64,000 nt of DNA, from NCBI GenBank assembly GCA_010279815.1, contig QEOQ01000573.1, forward strand, positions 62,011 to 126,010, read 5' to 3'. Below, piece after piece: positions 24,401 to 36,600 of the stretch. Made by a program: the position numbers and the translations under genes. Positions within the stretch are counted from its first letter, which is position 1; every line of letters starts with the position of its first letter. The stretch comes from Brachionus plicatilis (Eukaryota > Rotifera > Eurotatoria > Ploima > Brachionidae). Below the pieces are notes generated by a model, which did no database searches, had not been told where the DNA came from, and worked only from the letters and a program-made list of their open reading frames with translations.

Positions 24401-27400
24401 ATTAATCAACGAACTCAACTACATTCTTCACAATGTGTATGAACGCAATCAATTTCAGCTCAGCTTCTACTACAAGAAAAAGTATTTCGACTCGTTTAGG
24501 CTTTTGGTGGACACTTTTGTTCAACTGGTGCCAAATGACATTTTTCCATTGCAAAAGAGATACTCTAGTGTTTATTTGATGAGCAAAGCGCTGCTCGCCA
24601 AAGTGCTCGCTCATCACGACCTATTGGCCCAGTTGACTTTTCACTCGTCCAGTCTACTCTTTACTTTGGTTGTTAATTTGCGCAAGTGTGTATCGCAACT
24701 AAGAAAAATGAAGTATCTAAGCGACATGAATATGTCAATTATCGGACAACAACAATCTGCCAGTCAAACAAATTACATAAATGTTATCAATTTGCCCAAT
24801 TTGGTCGATTTGTTCAAAAAAATCATCCAATACTTGCTTGATACTGGTAATTAGATTTAATTTTTTTTTTTTTGATTTAATTTTTATTTTTTTCACAACC
24901 GAATTTTGATTTTGCGCTGCTAGAAGAAAATATTTAAAATTAAAAAATATTTTCAAAATAAAAATAAAAATAAAAGCAGAAAAATAAATCAATTTACTTG
25001 ACATTTAAAATCATAAAAAAAGTTCTTGACTGAAAACATAGTTCTAGTTTATTCTAATGATTATATGAAAATTGCAACTATTATTAGAATTTTTTTCAGT
25101 AGAATACGAAAAAAATTTAATCTTTACTAAAACAATAAAAGTTTCATTTTATCTTAGTTAATTAATTTATTTATTTATTTAAAACTTCAAGCCTCTTAGG
25201 CAAGTTGAAAAATAATAAAAACTGATTTACAAATCACATTAAGTTTCATAAATAATTAATCCATTTAAAATTTTATAAAAATTTTACAGTCTAAATTACA
25301 TAAAAGAGAGGTAAAAAAAGAAAAAAAAATCTTAATAATTAAGAAATTGAAGGCTTAAGTAAAATATTTATGTTAAATATCGTAAATATAAAAATTTAAG
25401 TGTTATCAAAATGAAAGATAAAACATACTAGTAACATTGATTTGAAAAGCCTTATTTATTGTATAGTTTACTCTTGTTTAAGCTTTTTTTATATCGCTTA
25501 TCTGGGGGTTGTGAAGTTCGTTTCAATTCAGAAAAACTTGAATAACTTTTTTACTAAAAAAGATAATTTAGTTCTATAAAATGCTTAATTATAAGCAAAT
25601 TTGCTTAATTAAGTAAAATAAGTCTGCAAAATACTCTGCAATTTTATGCACTTTGCACGCCATTAAAAAGTATTCAAATAAATTGTGCACTTACTTTGCA
25701 GAGTTTTTGCAGACATATATTTTCGGATTAAGCAAAATTGCTTAACCATTAAGCATTTTACAGAACTAAATTATTCCTTCTAGCAAAAACTAAAAATAAA
25801 TTTGATTCTTTTTTGGCGACTAAAAAACCAACAAAACACTGAATTTCCCTAATTCAGTACAATTTAAAAAAAAAGAACAAAACTATTTCTTTTGGTAATT
25901 TATTATCTTTTAACTAAAATTACCAAAAGAAATATAATTTATAATTTTACCTATAACGATTCGGTTCACACTGTGACATTGGATAAACAAAATTAAAAAA
26001 AAACTTAAATCAAATGCCAGAAAAGTCTTCAGATTCGATTATTAAATGAAAACCAAGACTAGGAAGAATTTATTAATGATAAAAAAATTAATTTTTAAAA
26101 TAATAAAAAAATGTAGATTTAGTTAATGAATTCGCACATTTCATTTTATTTTATTTTATGATTTGTTAGAATAACAGATAAAAAAATCTTTCATAAATAT
26201 ATAACAAAAAATTAAGTATTTTGTGTATTTTTTACATATTTTGAATCCAAAATATTGTGCGCTTTTTTTTCGGCAAATTGAAGTTTCAGATCAAATTTTA
26301 AAAATCAAAACAATCATTTAAAATTTTAAAACTTAATTAATCGAATGATTTTGATAATTCTTAAAAAATAAATACTAATCATTATCGAATCAACAACAAA
26401 CTGTTTGACATCTAATTAATTTAACCAAAACAATCCATAGTTTAAATAATTCAGGTTAAGTTAATTAAATTAAATTAAAACAAATAAATAAAAAATAATT
26501 CATGAATTTAAATTCATAACTTTTCCAAATCCATTCATTCATTCAAACTAAAATAATTTTATTTTTCCACTTAAACAAATTATAAATTTTAAAGCATTAC
26601 AATTTTTATAAAAGTTTTCATTAAAATCAATTGAAAATTAAGCCTATCAAAGTTCAATAAAAAGGTATATTTAGAAATTTAATTTTTGAAAATAAAATAA
26701 ACGCTTTTTTTTCTGTTTTATTAAATAAATATTACATTTATATATTTTGATCTTTTGATCTTGATCTCAAACTTCAATTTGTCTTTTCTCAGTTTTTAAT
26801 TTCAAAAACATCAAAAATAATCAAAGATATATTCAGATATATATTTTAATGTAAAACGTACCACATTTAACCATACCTTTAGAATTCGTGCTAATAAAAA
26901 AATTTAAGTGAAACATTGATCTTTTACTTTAAAAATAATATTTTCATTAAATTGTATAATTAAAAATTAATTTAAACCCTTTTGCAATGTGAATAAATAT
27001 TTAATTGTGATTATTTAAATTATCAATTACCATTATCTGAGATTGTCTCTTAAAATTTTTTTTTACTTTAGCATTGACAAATTACAAAGTTAGAACTCAT
27101 TTGTACGCAGCCATTTTAAATTACCTGATGATTTTTGACATATCCGATCAGCCAGGTAGAATTTTTGATTTTTATTTTAGGAAACCAAAATTAGAATTTA
27201 TTTTTGATAAAAAGATGAATGCGAATATAAAAAAGATATTGAATATTATGAAAATATAAGAATTTTGTTGAGTAACATGAACAATCTGCTTAAAATATTG
27301 TGCACCGATTCATGCGAAGGACTGAACATTGTGACCATGATGGGTTTGACTTTGCTCAATAAAATAATTGATCTTGATCCCACAAATCCCAAATGGCTAA

Positions 27401-29119
27401 AGTACCTCAACGACAATGGCTACATAAATTGTATCATAAACACAATCAAGAACACCGACAACGAGCTCTTAGAAGAGAGTTTTAATTCTCAGACTAATAA
27501 TGACAAAGTTTTCTTCATATACGAAACCAAGCTAGCTTTGTTCGCAACAATTGCCAAAACTTCTTATGGCGCCGAAATGCTTATCAAAAATGGACTCATT
27601 AGTTGCTTATCTCAATGCAGTGTGTTTAGTCTGAGAGTAAAATTTGATAGGAATATTTATGCTAAACGTAGTGCTGCCTATTTAATTCAGCTACTTCACC
27701 AGTTTTATCAAATTTTTTTCCCAATTTTGAATCTATTCATTTTAATACTTAATACCACTGGATCGAACAATATTGAAATTAAAACTCAAGTAGATTCTTA
27801 AAAATATAAATAAAATTATTTAATATAAAAAATGAAAAAAAAATCAAGATCTCTAAATTTGTTCTCGCGCATAACGAAACGTTTTTGCACATTCTAACAA
27901 GCAAAGTGGGTGACAATAAAATGCTAGACGAACTAAAATTGGTCACTTGTCTTTTGTCAAAATTATCGCCTTTTGGTAATTTTTATTTTTTATTTAAAAA
28001 AAAAAAAAAAACAAACTTTATTTAATGAAAAAAAATGCTAAATGTTAGATTTGTTGAAATACGAAATTTCATGTGACAAAATAGGAGGTGAACACGACTC
28101 GATATTCTCTCGAATTCATCGAGAAATTCTCAATCTAATCAATGTTTATTTGGTTCCCGAACAATTGAAGTACTTGAGAAAAGAAATAGAACATCATTCA
28201 GCAAACAAACACAATGTCATTAAACTGACCAATTCATCATTTGCCGAAATAGCTTCAAATATTGTCACATATTCGACCAATGTAATGAAGGTATCCCAGC
28301 AAAAAATTCCTCTTTTGATATTCAGTGCCAAAATAGAATCTCAACAATTGCATCCATGTAATTTGAAAAAAAAAAAAACAATCAACAAAAACTACAACTG
28401 TAAAAGAATAATTAAAGTTGAACTAAAAAATTTCTTTTAGATTCACCTACAATGATGCAAATAAACTCCAAATATTTACAATTAGGTTTATTGATTGACT
28501 TTTTGAAATATAGTATGGAAAATTTGGATAAAAGCATTGAATTGGAGGCTGAACTGAACCACAAAAATCAGCATGTTAACGATCTGCTAGAGATAGAAAA
28601 AAAACAGGTTATTTGTCAAAAGTTTTGATTTAAAGAAATAAAATGAAATGTTTATTTTAGCTGGTTGGCGAGAACAAAATGTTCGAGCGAATGGCTGATA
28701 CTGAAAAGCAATTACATCTAAGACAAATATTAAAGATTCACTTGAAAGCAGCAAGAAATGAATTGTTAACCTATAGGTTAATGATCGAACGAGGTTTGCT
28801 GATTTTATGGAGACACATTGAATTCTATTTGATCAATAGAGATCTCAATTTGCCAAGTTATCAATTGTTCAGAACAGATTTTTACAGCACGGATCAGAAT
28901 TTAGAAATGGAAAATAAAAGACTCGACAGGTATTCGGCTGATTCGAAGAGTAGAGAAGACTTTGTTAAATTTAAAAATGACTTGGACGCAATAATGGGCG
29001 CTAATTTTTTCAAAAAATGTCTTGACGTTGATCAAAAAGTTCAACATTTTAAACACGACAATTTTGTCGCAATTGTATCAAAGCGAATTCAGAAATTAAT
29101 GCATCTAATATCACATTAA
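15476..29119 (+). CDS. NUP205: Nucleoporin NUP205, 13 exons
   Basis: Proposed exons are 15476-15610, 15685-16408, 16462-16635, 17020-17087, 17155-17277, 18644-19715, 22174-24846, 27072-27155, 27215-27789, 27849-27975, 28049-28357, 28441-28607 and 28661-29119, with consistent phases and about 2,229 residues (human 2,012). Diagnostic segments run in human order: EEAIALSDLFTLSELSSVEL, GLGSLKHRKQV, VRVHNMVTDFIYRMP, GITQQELKGLIAVTKL, DNLGLGLRAKNAQLGFQPYL, YKVRTHLYAAILNYL, and LILWRHIEFYLI near the end. Known role: inner-ring scaffold of the nuclear pore. Exon 7 has a poly-serine run of about 30 residues and a Glu/Gln tract, which explain much of the extra length. The exon 5 acceptor is the least certain: 17155 restores phase, whereas the AG at about 17135 would not. 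Intron 5 contains a separate tetraspanin gene, and introns 6 and 7 contain fold-back elements. Confidence 0.92.
17606..18532 (+). CDS. Tetraspanin, intronless, nested in NUP205 intron 5
   Basis: One open frame of 308 residues starts at the ATG at 17606; an upstream in-frame GTG is not needed. Four hydrophobic helices lie near residues 28-50, 57-90, 94-122 and 233-256. The large extracellular loop between helices 3 and 4 carries the tetraspanin hallmark CCG at 155-157, PDSCC at 191-195, and further cysteines at 202 and 217, giving six loop cysteines. The cytoplasmic tail has a Lys/Arg-rich run, then an acidic and Ser-rich end. Known role: organising membrane microdomains; the specific partner is unknown. 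The gene lies wholly within the 1.37-kb intron between NUP205 exons ending 17277 and starting 18644, on the same strand. Lack of introns suggests retroposition or a compact nested gene. Confidence 0.88.
   Translation: MDKYREVKSIEKSIEKRNENNKLIKVSVELISFVIWLTGGVLITLGVILLQLFMVDYFFIKSLIYLISILNILIGCVLFVCGILAFYYAIRKHFVIGGIVFYILILTALSILILIVLGVVLYKNGTIQKYSMPNLIEHFSNSTDFVDKLQTNFMCCGLNSYTEWQHNPLMNSIEPIWDIYLSQDRLSYSLPDSCCAKKEIDCAKYFPSIKLIHKRACRPVLDKLLHNLLKQMMFVSSISLVIVICSIFFISYVSLFSNGSYHILERKEKKRKDKKREENSDVNIVNNGSNVIGNEDECASSQSALLDD
21516..21850. mobile_element. Fold-back element C in NUP205 intron 6
   Basis: The left arm includes TTTTTTCTAATTGGGCGAAA and ATTGTATAAGTTTGTACAAA. Both are matched in inverted orientation by TTGCCCAATTAGAAAAAA and TTTGTACAAACTTATACAAT near 21735-21795. 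The outer parts (GGCAATGTGAAAGTTTAGTA against TACTAAAATTTTACACTGCC) also pair, giving arms over 120 bases long. The centre carries TTCTGCAATTTTCTG and ACAGAGTTTTTGCAGA, the core shared with other fold-backs in this window. Frames read through it are by-products of the palindrome. Confidence 0.82.
22842..22912 (+). repeat. TCG/TCA microsatellite encoding poly-serine in NUP205
   Basis: A run of alternating TCG and TCA triplets inside NUP205 exon 7 encodes about two dozen consecutive serines, extending slightly on both sides. It lies in frame and does not disrupt the gene. Slippage polymorphism between individuals is expected. Confidence 0.85.
25512..25789. mobile_element. Truncated copy of fold-back A (A2) in NUP205 intron 7
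   Basis: This segment aligns closely to 1-290 of the window, starting TGAAGTTCGTTTCAATTCAG and including GTTCTATAAAATGCTTAATT and GCAGAGTTTTTGCAGACATA. It breaks off after TTATTCCTTCTAGCAAAAA, so the right terminal repeat is missing. A small deletion near the left end also removes the CGATCATTTC part found in A1. Confidence 0.85.
26271..26783. mobile_element. Fold-back element B1 in NUP205 intron 7
   Basis: The left end GGCAAATTGAAGTTTCAGAT is mirrored by ATCTCAAACTTCAATTTG at the right end, about 510 bases apart, and AT-rich arms pair imperfectly inward. The same termini occur in three other elements of similar length (41190-41699, 49043-49558, 54143-54737). Confidence 0.65.
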
Positions 29120-29317
29120 TTTGTACTTATTAATAAATATTTTTTTCCTTAATAATTGAAAACGAATTTATTTTTATTATTTTAATAAAGATAAAAAATA
29201 AATTTTAAATATTAAACACTATCTTTTTTGTTTTGAATCAAAAGTTACCTAAGAGAAATTTTACATTAAATTTTTTGGATCAATACATTCGCAGCAACAA
29301 CAACAACAAAAAAAAAA

Positions 29318-29389
29318 ACGGGAGACGGGGAATTGAACCCCGGTCTCCAGCGTGACAGGCGGGGATACTCACCACTATACTATTACGGA
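29318..29389 (-). pseudogene. tRNA-Asp(GTC) pseudogene
   Basis: On the minus strand this copy keeps the D arm, the anticodon loop with GTC (CCTGTCACG), and the T arm of the intact tRNA-Asp at 29936-30007. Its 3' acceptor strand, however, reads TCTCCCG where TTACGGA is needed to pair with the 5' TCCGTAA. One anticodon-stem base has also changed, giving ACGCTGG instead of ACGCGGG. With most acceptor pairs lost, it is probably not functional. A T-run follows on the minus strand. Confidence 0.8.
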
Positions 29390-29793
29390 TACATCAAAAT
29401 GTACACAAATTTTAAATATTTAATCAAATGCCTAGATTTATAATAATATCTGTTAATAATCATTTTAAATCTAATCATAAACGATGAATTAAATAAACAA
29501 AATATTTTGGCTTTTTTAAAATTATTTAAATCTTGACATCAGTCTTATCTAAAAATACACATTTCTAATATGACAACAAAATAAGATTATGACTTTGAAC
29601 TAAAATCTAGAAGAATTTAAAATTAATTAAATTCTATTAATTAATTTCTAAACCATTTAATCATTAATGAAGTTTTTAAAAGTAAAATTTTTTTTAAAAT
29701 TGACTATGCCCAAAGTTTTAATGAATTTTTTCTACAATTAAAAATATTGTAAAAACTGTAATTAAATTTTTTTGATATTTAAATTAATTTAAA

Positions 29794-29864
29794 GCACTGG
29801 TGGTTCAGTGGTAGAATGCTCGCCTGCCACGCGGGCGGCCCGGGTTCGATTCCCGGCCAGTGCA
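29794..29864 (+). tRNA. tRNA-Gly: tRNA-Gly(GCC)
   Basis: 71 bases beginning GCACTGGTGGTTCAGTGGTA and ending CCAGTGC plus A. The acceptor stem GCACTGG/CCAGTGC pairs perfectly. The internal promoter boxes TGGTTCAGTGG (A) and GGTTCGATTCC (B) are intact, and the anticodon loop CTGCCACG gives GCC. A run of Ts immediately downstream serves as the RNA polymerase III terminator. The sequence is nearly identical to the tRNA-Gly(GCC) seen across animals. Confidence 0.97.
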
Positions 29865-29935
29865 TTTTTTTTAAGTTTTTTTCTAATAGAAAGAATTATT
29901 TTAATCATAAATACCAAACAACAAAAAAAAAAAAA

Positions 29936-30007
29936 CTCCGTGACGGGGAATTGAACCCCGGTCTCCCGCGTGACAGGCGGGGATACTCACCACTATACTA
30001 TCACGGA
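29936..30007 (-). tRNA. tRNA-Asp: tRNA-Asp(GTC)
   Basis: On the minus strand a 72-base cloverleaf has a perfect acceptor stem TCCGTGA/TCACGGA and a G discriminator. It carries the A box TAGTATAGTGGTGAG, anticodon GTC in CCTGTCACG, and the B box GGTTCAATTCC. A run of at least 12 Ts follows on the minus strand as terminator. The related copy at 29318-29389 is degenerate. Confidence 0.97.
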
Positions 30008-30662
30008 TCTTTTTGTTTTCAGCTATTTAATAAACAATGAAACATTTGGTTCATTTGGTTTATCGTCTTTTAATGAAAATATTAATATGATTGGGTTAAT
30101 ATGATTTTGAAAAAGCATGAAAAAAGCGCGTTGTTTAAAATTTATTCACAACTATAATTTCTTAAAAAAATAAATGAAAGATACTTTTGGATATTTAGTT
30201 TTTATTTTTTTAAAACAATAATTTTAAAACAAAATATTTAAATTTTATATATTTTTATTATCTTTCTTTAAAAAAACATCAATTTAAAAAAAATAAAATA
30301 TCTAAGAATATTATAAATTAGAATTTTTTTATTTAAAAATGTTAAACAGTCTTTTAAAAAAAAATTCAAAATTAATTTAAAAACATAGGGCCAAAAATTT
30401 TTAAGTTGGCGAATGACTTTAATAATGCGGAAATAAGAGTTCCATTTTTGAACTTTAGTATTTTTATTTGTTTGTTTACAATACTTTTTTAGAAAATAAA
30501 TTTGTAACATAGCACTTTTTTCATGATTTTTCAAAATTAAATGTATGAAAATTTTCATAAAAATACCAAAAAAATCAACAAGAATTTTATAGCAAAATTA
30601 TTTTATTTTTAAAAAATATAAAAAAAATAAATCCCAATAAGTATGTTTTTTTGCATAAAATC
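30008..30662. other. Intergenic, no gene seen
   Basis: AT-rich sequence between the tRNA-Asp gene and the 3' end of the NOS gene. No supported feature beyond a possible NOS 3' untranslated region. Confidence 0.45.
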
Positions 30663-33600
30663 TCATTTACTTTGATTATTGCTCATATTATTACCAAATA
30701 TGTCTTCATGAAATCTAAGATTTTCTTTCATCGAATGTAAAAAGTCCTTGGCATCTTGTAAGGTAAATTTAGAATTTGAATGCTTGACAAGTTGTTGTTC
30801 AAGCGTTTGGGTGACATCAGCAGCCATTCGAACATCTCCACAAACATAAAAGTGACCATTCTTGTTGCAAATCAAATCGAACAAACTCTCTCCATTCTTT
30901 TCCATCACATTTTGAACATAGAATTTTTTTTTATTCGGCTCTCTGCTATAAGCCGGATGATATTCAGACAAAACATTTTCCTTAAGCATTTGATCAATTT
31001 CAGATCGATAGATCTCATCGACATTTTTCTGTCTGCATCCAAAATAAAGTATCAATTTTCCCCAACCAACTCCGTTGATGCCATTTGGATTGGGCAGCAT
31101 TTCTTTGTCGATTTTTCTCTCTTGCCAAAAGCTTCTGAACGGAGCCAGTCCAGTGCCAGCACAAACCATAATTATGGGACAAGTTTTGTCCTCGGGCAAT
31201 CGAAAACTTGGCGCTCTTTTTTTAGAAGAAAAAAAATTTTAAATTTTTAATCAATTAAATTTTTAATAAAAAAATTTTTTTTTCAGTAAATAAAAAGATT
31301 TAAAAAATTTTTTTTTTTTTTTTTTAAATTTTTATCTAGTTAAACCTACTCTCTAACAAACATTGGCACACTGTCATTCAAATTCATTTCGTCCAACCAT
31401 TTGGAACAAACACCATAATGAGTCGACTTGCCAACTGGCGTATACTCGATTAAACCAACAGTTATATTAATGTCATCGGTTTGTTTTGGCGAAGAGCTAA
31501 TGCTGTAAAATCTTGGCTGCAATTTGGGTAGCTTGGTGATTAAGAGACTTGCATTTGGTCTTAAACTTGGAAATTCGTCAAGTACTTCGACTAAATTGGG
31601 ATATCCGTTTAGCTTCCATTTTTCGTAAGCAATGTGATCTTGGCTCAATTTTTCCAGCTTTTCTCTGTCCGAGTCGGCTGATACTTGACTGCTCAAATAC
31701 TTAAGCATGTCTTGGCTAAGCGGCGAAGTGATGTCAAGTAAATTGGTGAATGCATGTCTAAGTGTGAATGGCAAATACTGGTCGTCCACAACCCATTGTT
31801 TGCCGGCGCCGAATATTGACGATTTTTCTTTGAGTATTTCAATTTTTATCATTTGGTCTGGCGGTGGAGCATTGGACAATTTGTCCAGTATGGCATCGAC
31901 TAAATTTTTTCGATTCGAAGCAAATATGCCCACATGATCGCCTGGTTTGTACTGCAATTCGCTCGAGTAGCCAGTGGTGCTTATTTCTACCAGCAGAGTA
32001 ATTCGGCCCGAATTGACTGTTTGTAAATTTCGCTTCGATACAAATTTGCATGGATAAATTTTACGCTCGTGAAGTTTGTGCAACGATTCGTACAAGTCAA
32101 ACTTTTTCTCGTCATGAATTGTCAAACGGATAGTTTGAGGACTCCAGTCCAAGTCAGTGTTGGATAATATGTCCAAAAGTGAACTATCTGTGTCAATGCA
32201 AAAGTATTCAAAAGCCGATTTAAAAGCTCCAAAAGACCACTTGCGAAACGATTCCTCTTGACCACAAAGCTCATCGCCAAGACCTAAATCATGCACTCGC
32301 TCAGCTCCTATGTCATTCAGTATGTCGTCTAGAAATTTACCAAATTGGCAAAATTTTGGATATGACGAATTACCCAAAGCAAACACCGAAAATCTGACAT
32401 TGCTTAAACCATCAGGATTTGTTATGTCCGTACTTGTGTTGAGCAAACTGCGCTCTTTTTGCATGTCAATAAGAATTTTTTTAAATTCCTTTCCGTTCTC
32501 GGGCGGATCACCATTTCCAAACGTAGACGTTACCATTAATAACAAGGTCTCATTTTCCAAATCAACCACATCATAATCTTTCATGCACAATATCTTTTTG
32601 AAACAACAAAAAATAATTCAATTTTTTCATTCACCAATTTTATTATTTAAATAAAAAAAATTAAAATTTAATTTTTTTTTATTTTTCAAGTTATCTTTTT
32701 TGAACACACTTAATTTTTGATGAACACACAACTTAAAAAATAAATTAAAAAATGAAACAATTAACAAAAATGTTTCTTATACTTGATTAATACAGATAAA
32801 GTAAAGTGACATTTAGAAATTAATTATTGAACCAAAATTATTTTTATTTTTTATTTAACTTGTAAAAAGAATTACGAAATTAAGTTTTTTGTAGTCTTTG
32901 GAATTATTTATCTAAAGCTTTGTTGGTATTTGGGATCTCATGTTATTCTTATTCATTTATTTTCTCAACTCATTTTATTTCCTAACTAAACTTTATTTCT
33001 TTAATTAATTATTATTATTAAGGACTTTTAGTACTGACTCAGCTCAGAGGTACTAGTATGTTTTATTAAAGTTATCTGCCCATCACGAATTGAGTGTGTT
33101 AGAGTGGAAAAAGCTTTTGACGAATAAAAAAAATTATCTAAAGAGAAAAAAAAATTCTTTGTTGCATAAACAAAATTTTATTTATTCTAGTTTAAAAAAC
33201 AAATTATTATAGCATAAAAAGTCAATTAAATTTGAATTATAGAATAAAAATATATCTCTTAGAATACTCTAATACATTCAAGAATAAAAAATGATTACAA
33301 GAGTATAAAAAAATCAATCAAATTCTAAAGAGGTTCTTACGAGAGAGTTCCAGTGGAACAAATATTGGTGATTGCTTTTTTTTACCTTTTTTTATAAAAT
33401 ATATTTAACTTTTTATTTTCTTTTTTTTTTATACTCTTTCCTCTTCAATGGAAGTTAATTTAACAATAAATAAAAAAAAAAAAACAAACTAAAGAGGTTC
33501 TTACCTATGGTGGACGATCTGTTTTCATTTTTGCTGGTTTATTTAGATCAATTCATCCTCAATTTTCCTTTTTCCTGGACGTCCACGACCTCTTTTTATT

Positions 33601-36600
33601 TTAGCCTCATTTCAACACTAATTATTAGTTGGTATTCGTTACATTTAAGAATCTGTGAACCAGTTTTAGATATGTTTATATGTTAATCGTTCCTGAGAAA
33701 TGTTTCAAGCTCAGTATTATTGGTAAATACCTTAACTTTATCCCTTTCTAACTTGTTTTGGGCATTTTTAATTTTTTTTAGTAACTGTAGAAAAAATAAA
33801 TAAATAATAATAGCTTTATTGCTATTTTTTTACACTATAGTTGCATATGTTATACTTAAAAACAATTAATAAATTTATGCTTCATTTATTTTCTTATCCT
33901 GCAAATTTTTTTTATTCCAAAGTTTTTTTTTTATTCGTCAAAAGCCATCCTCCACTTTTCTTTAATAATATAAATAAAAGTATTTTTTCATTGAAATTTT
34001 TTAAAGGGATAGGAAATAGGAAAAATGATTAAAAGAAAATTTATCATAGAATTTTTTCAGGACAATAATATTTCGTAATTTTTCATCGACAGTAAATTGA
34101 CAAAATATCTAAGATTTTCCTTTTAATATTTTTCAATAAAAAATTTTGCATAATTATCAAAAATAAAAAAATATTCTATGAAGTTTTTTTTTATCAAAAT
34201 TTATTCTTTGAGTTTTGATTTATTTCATTAATTTTTTATTTATTGATAATAACTTGATAAATCACTATTTTTATCTATCAAATGATAATTAAAAAAAATA
34301 AAAAAAAAGTTTCAATAAAATTCTAAAAGTTGAAAATTAGTTCTGCTAATGCATCAAAGTGCAACAGGCGATTTGGCATTAACTGTAATATTCAATTAAT
34401 CACGTACAAGATGTCTGCACATTACTTTTTGCTGGTATTGTGAAATTTCTTTCAAAACTTCCAACACAAAAAGAAAAAAATTTAAAAGTTTTGTTCTAAT
34501 GGTCAAAAACTTGTTCTGCAAATGAAAAAAATTGAAAAAACTTTTGTTTCACCTAATGTGCAAGTCTGCAAAAAACTTTTAAATAGCTTGGTATTTTGCA
34601 GAATTCGCTCAGTTTTTGCAGACTAGATTCTGCATAAAAAGTTTAAGGCCATCAGAGCAAAACTTTTAAATTTTTTTTCTTTTTATGTTGGAAATTCTTA
34701 AAGAAATTTCACAATACCCATTTTGCTTTAATATTTATAAATATCAAAATATATAATATATAATTAGTTTAATAAAAAAATATGCCTTAAAAAAAGTTTA
34801 AGCCTACTCTTGGATCAAATGCATGTTTGAAAAGATCTGAAAGCGTTTTGGCAAAACGTTCCGATTTACCAGTCTCTGTTGCGTACAAAATTGTGCATTT
34901 GATTCTCTTGGCCATTGCTTTTCCCATTAATTTAGCTGAAAATTTAACAGCTCTTGCTATGTCACTGAAATAGACGCGTCTTTTCAAGCGTCTATTTTCT
35001 GTATTTGAACTTTTTTGTTTCCAAACATGAGTTTTCCAAGCACCATCCTGAAAAAAGTAAAAAAAAAGTGAACAAAAAAAAAGAAAAGAAACAAAAAATT
35101 TTCTCTTTATTATACTTGATATTCATAAGAAGGCTTGAGAATGTAGTTAAGCATTTCAAGATGAAAAACTGGAGTGAGATGAGAGGAGAGAGGCGGCACG
35201 ACCCAAACCCAATCACCAGGACAACCTCCTCTTAGAACAGTTTCGTTTTGATGGTGTTTCATAAACGACTCAGCTGCCGAATGATGATCTGTAATTGTGA
35301 TTGTATTTTTTTGAAATGAATACAAAATAGCGTGATTTAGTTCAATCAAAGCCTTGTCTTTCCATAGGGACGAGTTGCTTTTTCTATCCAAACCTAGAGT
35401 GTCTGCAATCAGACCAAGTTTGTCGTAGCGGTTCACATCGGCCAAGTCTCGTCCAATTTCAGTGCCCATGTACCAACCATTGAACGGACAAGCCGTAAAC
35501 TCAATTCCACCCACATCCAACAACATCGAAGACACTCCCGGAACACAATACCATTTTAAATTGAGATCTTTGAATTTTTCATAAATCGGATGTACAATGT
35601 TTACTTCAAGTATTAGTTCAGGCGGTATGTCAAACCATTCGGGATCGAGACCATTCGCTTGAAGAACCAGTGGCAACACATCAAACTCGCCATGTTTAGC
35701 CTTCCAGCCGAGTTTGATACAAATTTCGGTAAATTCAAGCTGAGATTGGTCGCCGATTGTGCTTCCATCTTCCATTTTGTATCCTGCATAGCTTATAAAT
35801 TGAGAATTCCAAATTCTGTAGTCGTGTCCTTGCTCGGTTCGTTGCCGAAAAATGGTTATGGCCGATCTAATATTTCCTTTGTTTGTGGCATATTTTAAAT
35901 GGTTACACAATGCCTCAAAAATACTTTATTTAAAAGAATAATTAAAATAAATTTATAAAAAAAAATTTAAAAAAAATTTTTTAAAAATGATAAAATTTTT
36001 CAATTACCCTCGGGCAGTTGTTACATATCGAGCATCAAAGACTTGCAAACGAGACCATTGTATTCTGCCGATACATCGGGGCGCATTTCGCCATGCTGTT
36101 CGAGCACCGAAGCACAACTCGGTCTCTTTTAGCTCATACGTTCCTTTTGACCTTATTGACTGTATTACTTCACTAATTCGTTCTTGATGAGTTTTTGATC
36201 CTTGGCGTTTAACACTAGCATAAAATTGATTTATAAAATCAATGGCTTGACTTATTTTCTCTTCTTTAGAGCGGTCATAAGATGCAATTGTTTTGCCTGG
36301 TTTTAACAATGATCCCAAGCATCGTTCCGAAGAACATTCAACTTTCTTTAATTGAAAATAAAATTAATCTTTTAAATCGATTAAGGTTATTTTTTAAGGT
36401 GAAAAAATTTCAAAAACTTTTTCTAGTAAATTGAAAATTTTTAACTAAAATATTTAAAAAAAAAATTAAACACTTTTTCAATATTAATTTTAATTAAAAT
36501 TAAAGGGTACATTGGCAAATCATCTTGTTAGAAATTTTTTATTTTTTTTCTTGGAAAAAAATAATTTCTTGAAAGATTGCTTCTTTTTTATTTCGTTTTT

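Noticed and set aside
29281..30010. CRISPR-like array of repeated 70-base units
   Set aside because: The repeated units are tRNA-Asp genes and a tRNA-Gly gene with cloverleaf structure and T-run terminators, in a eukaryotic genome.
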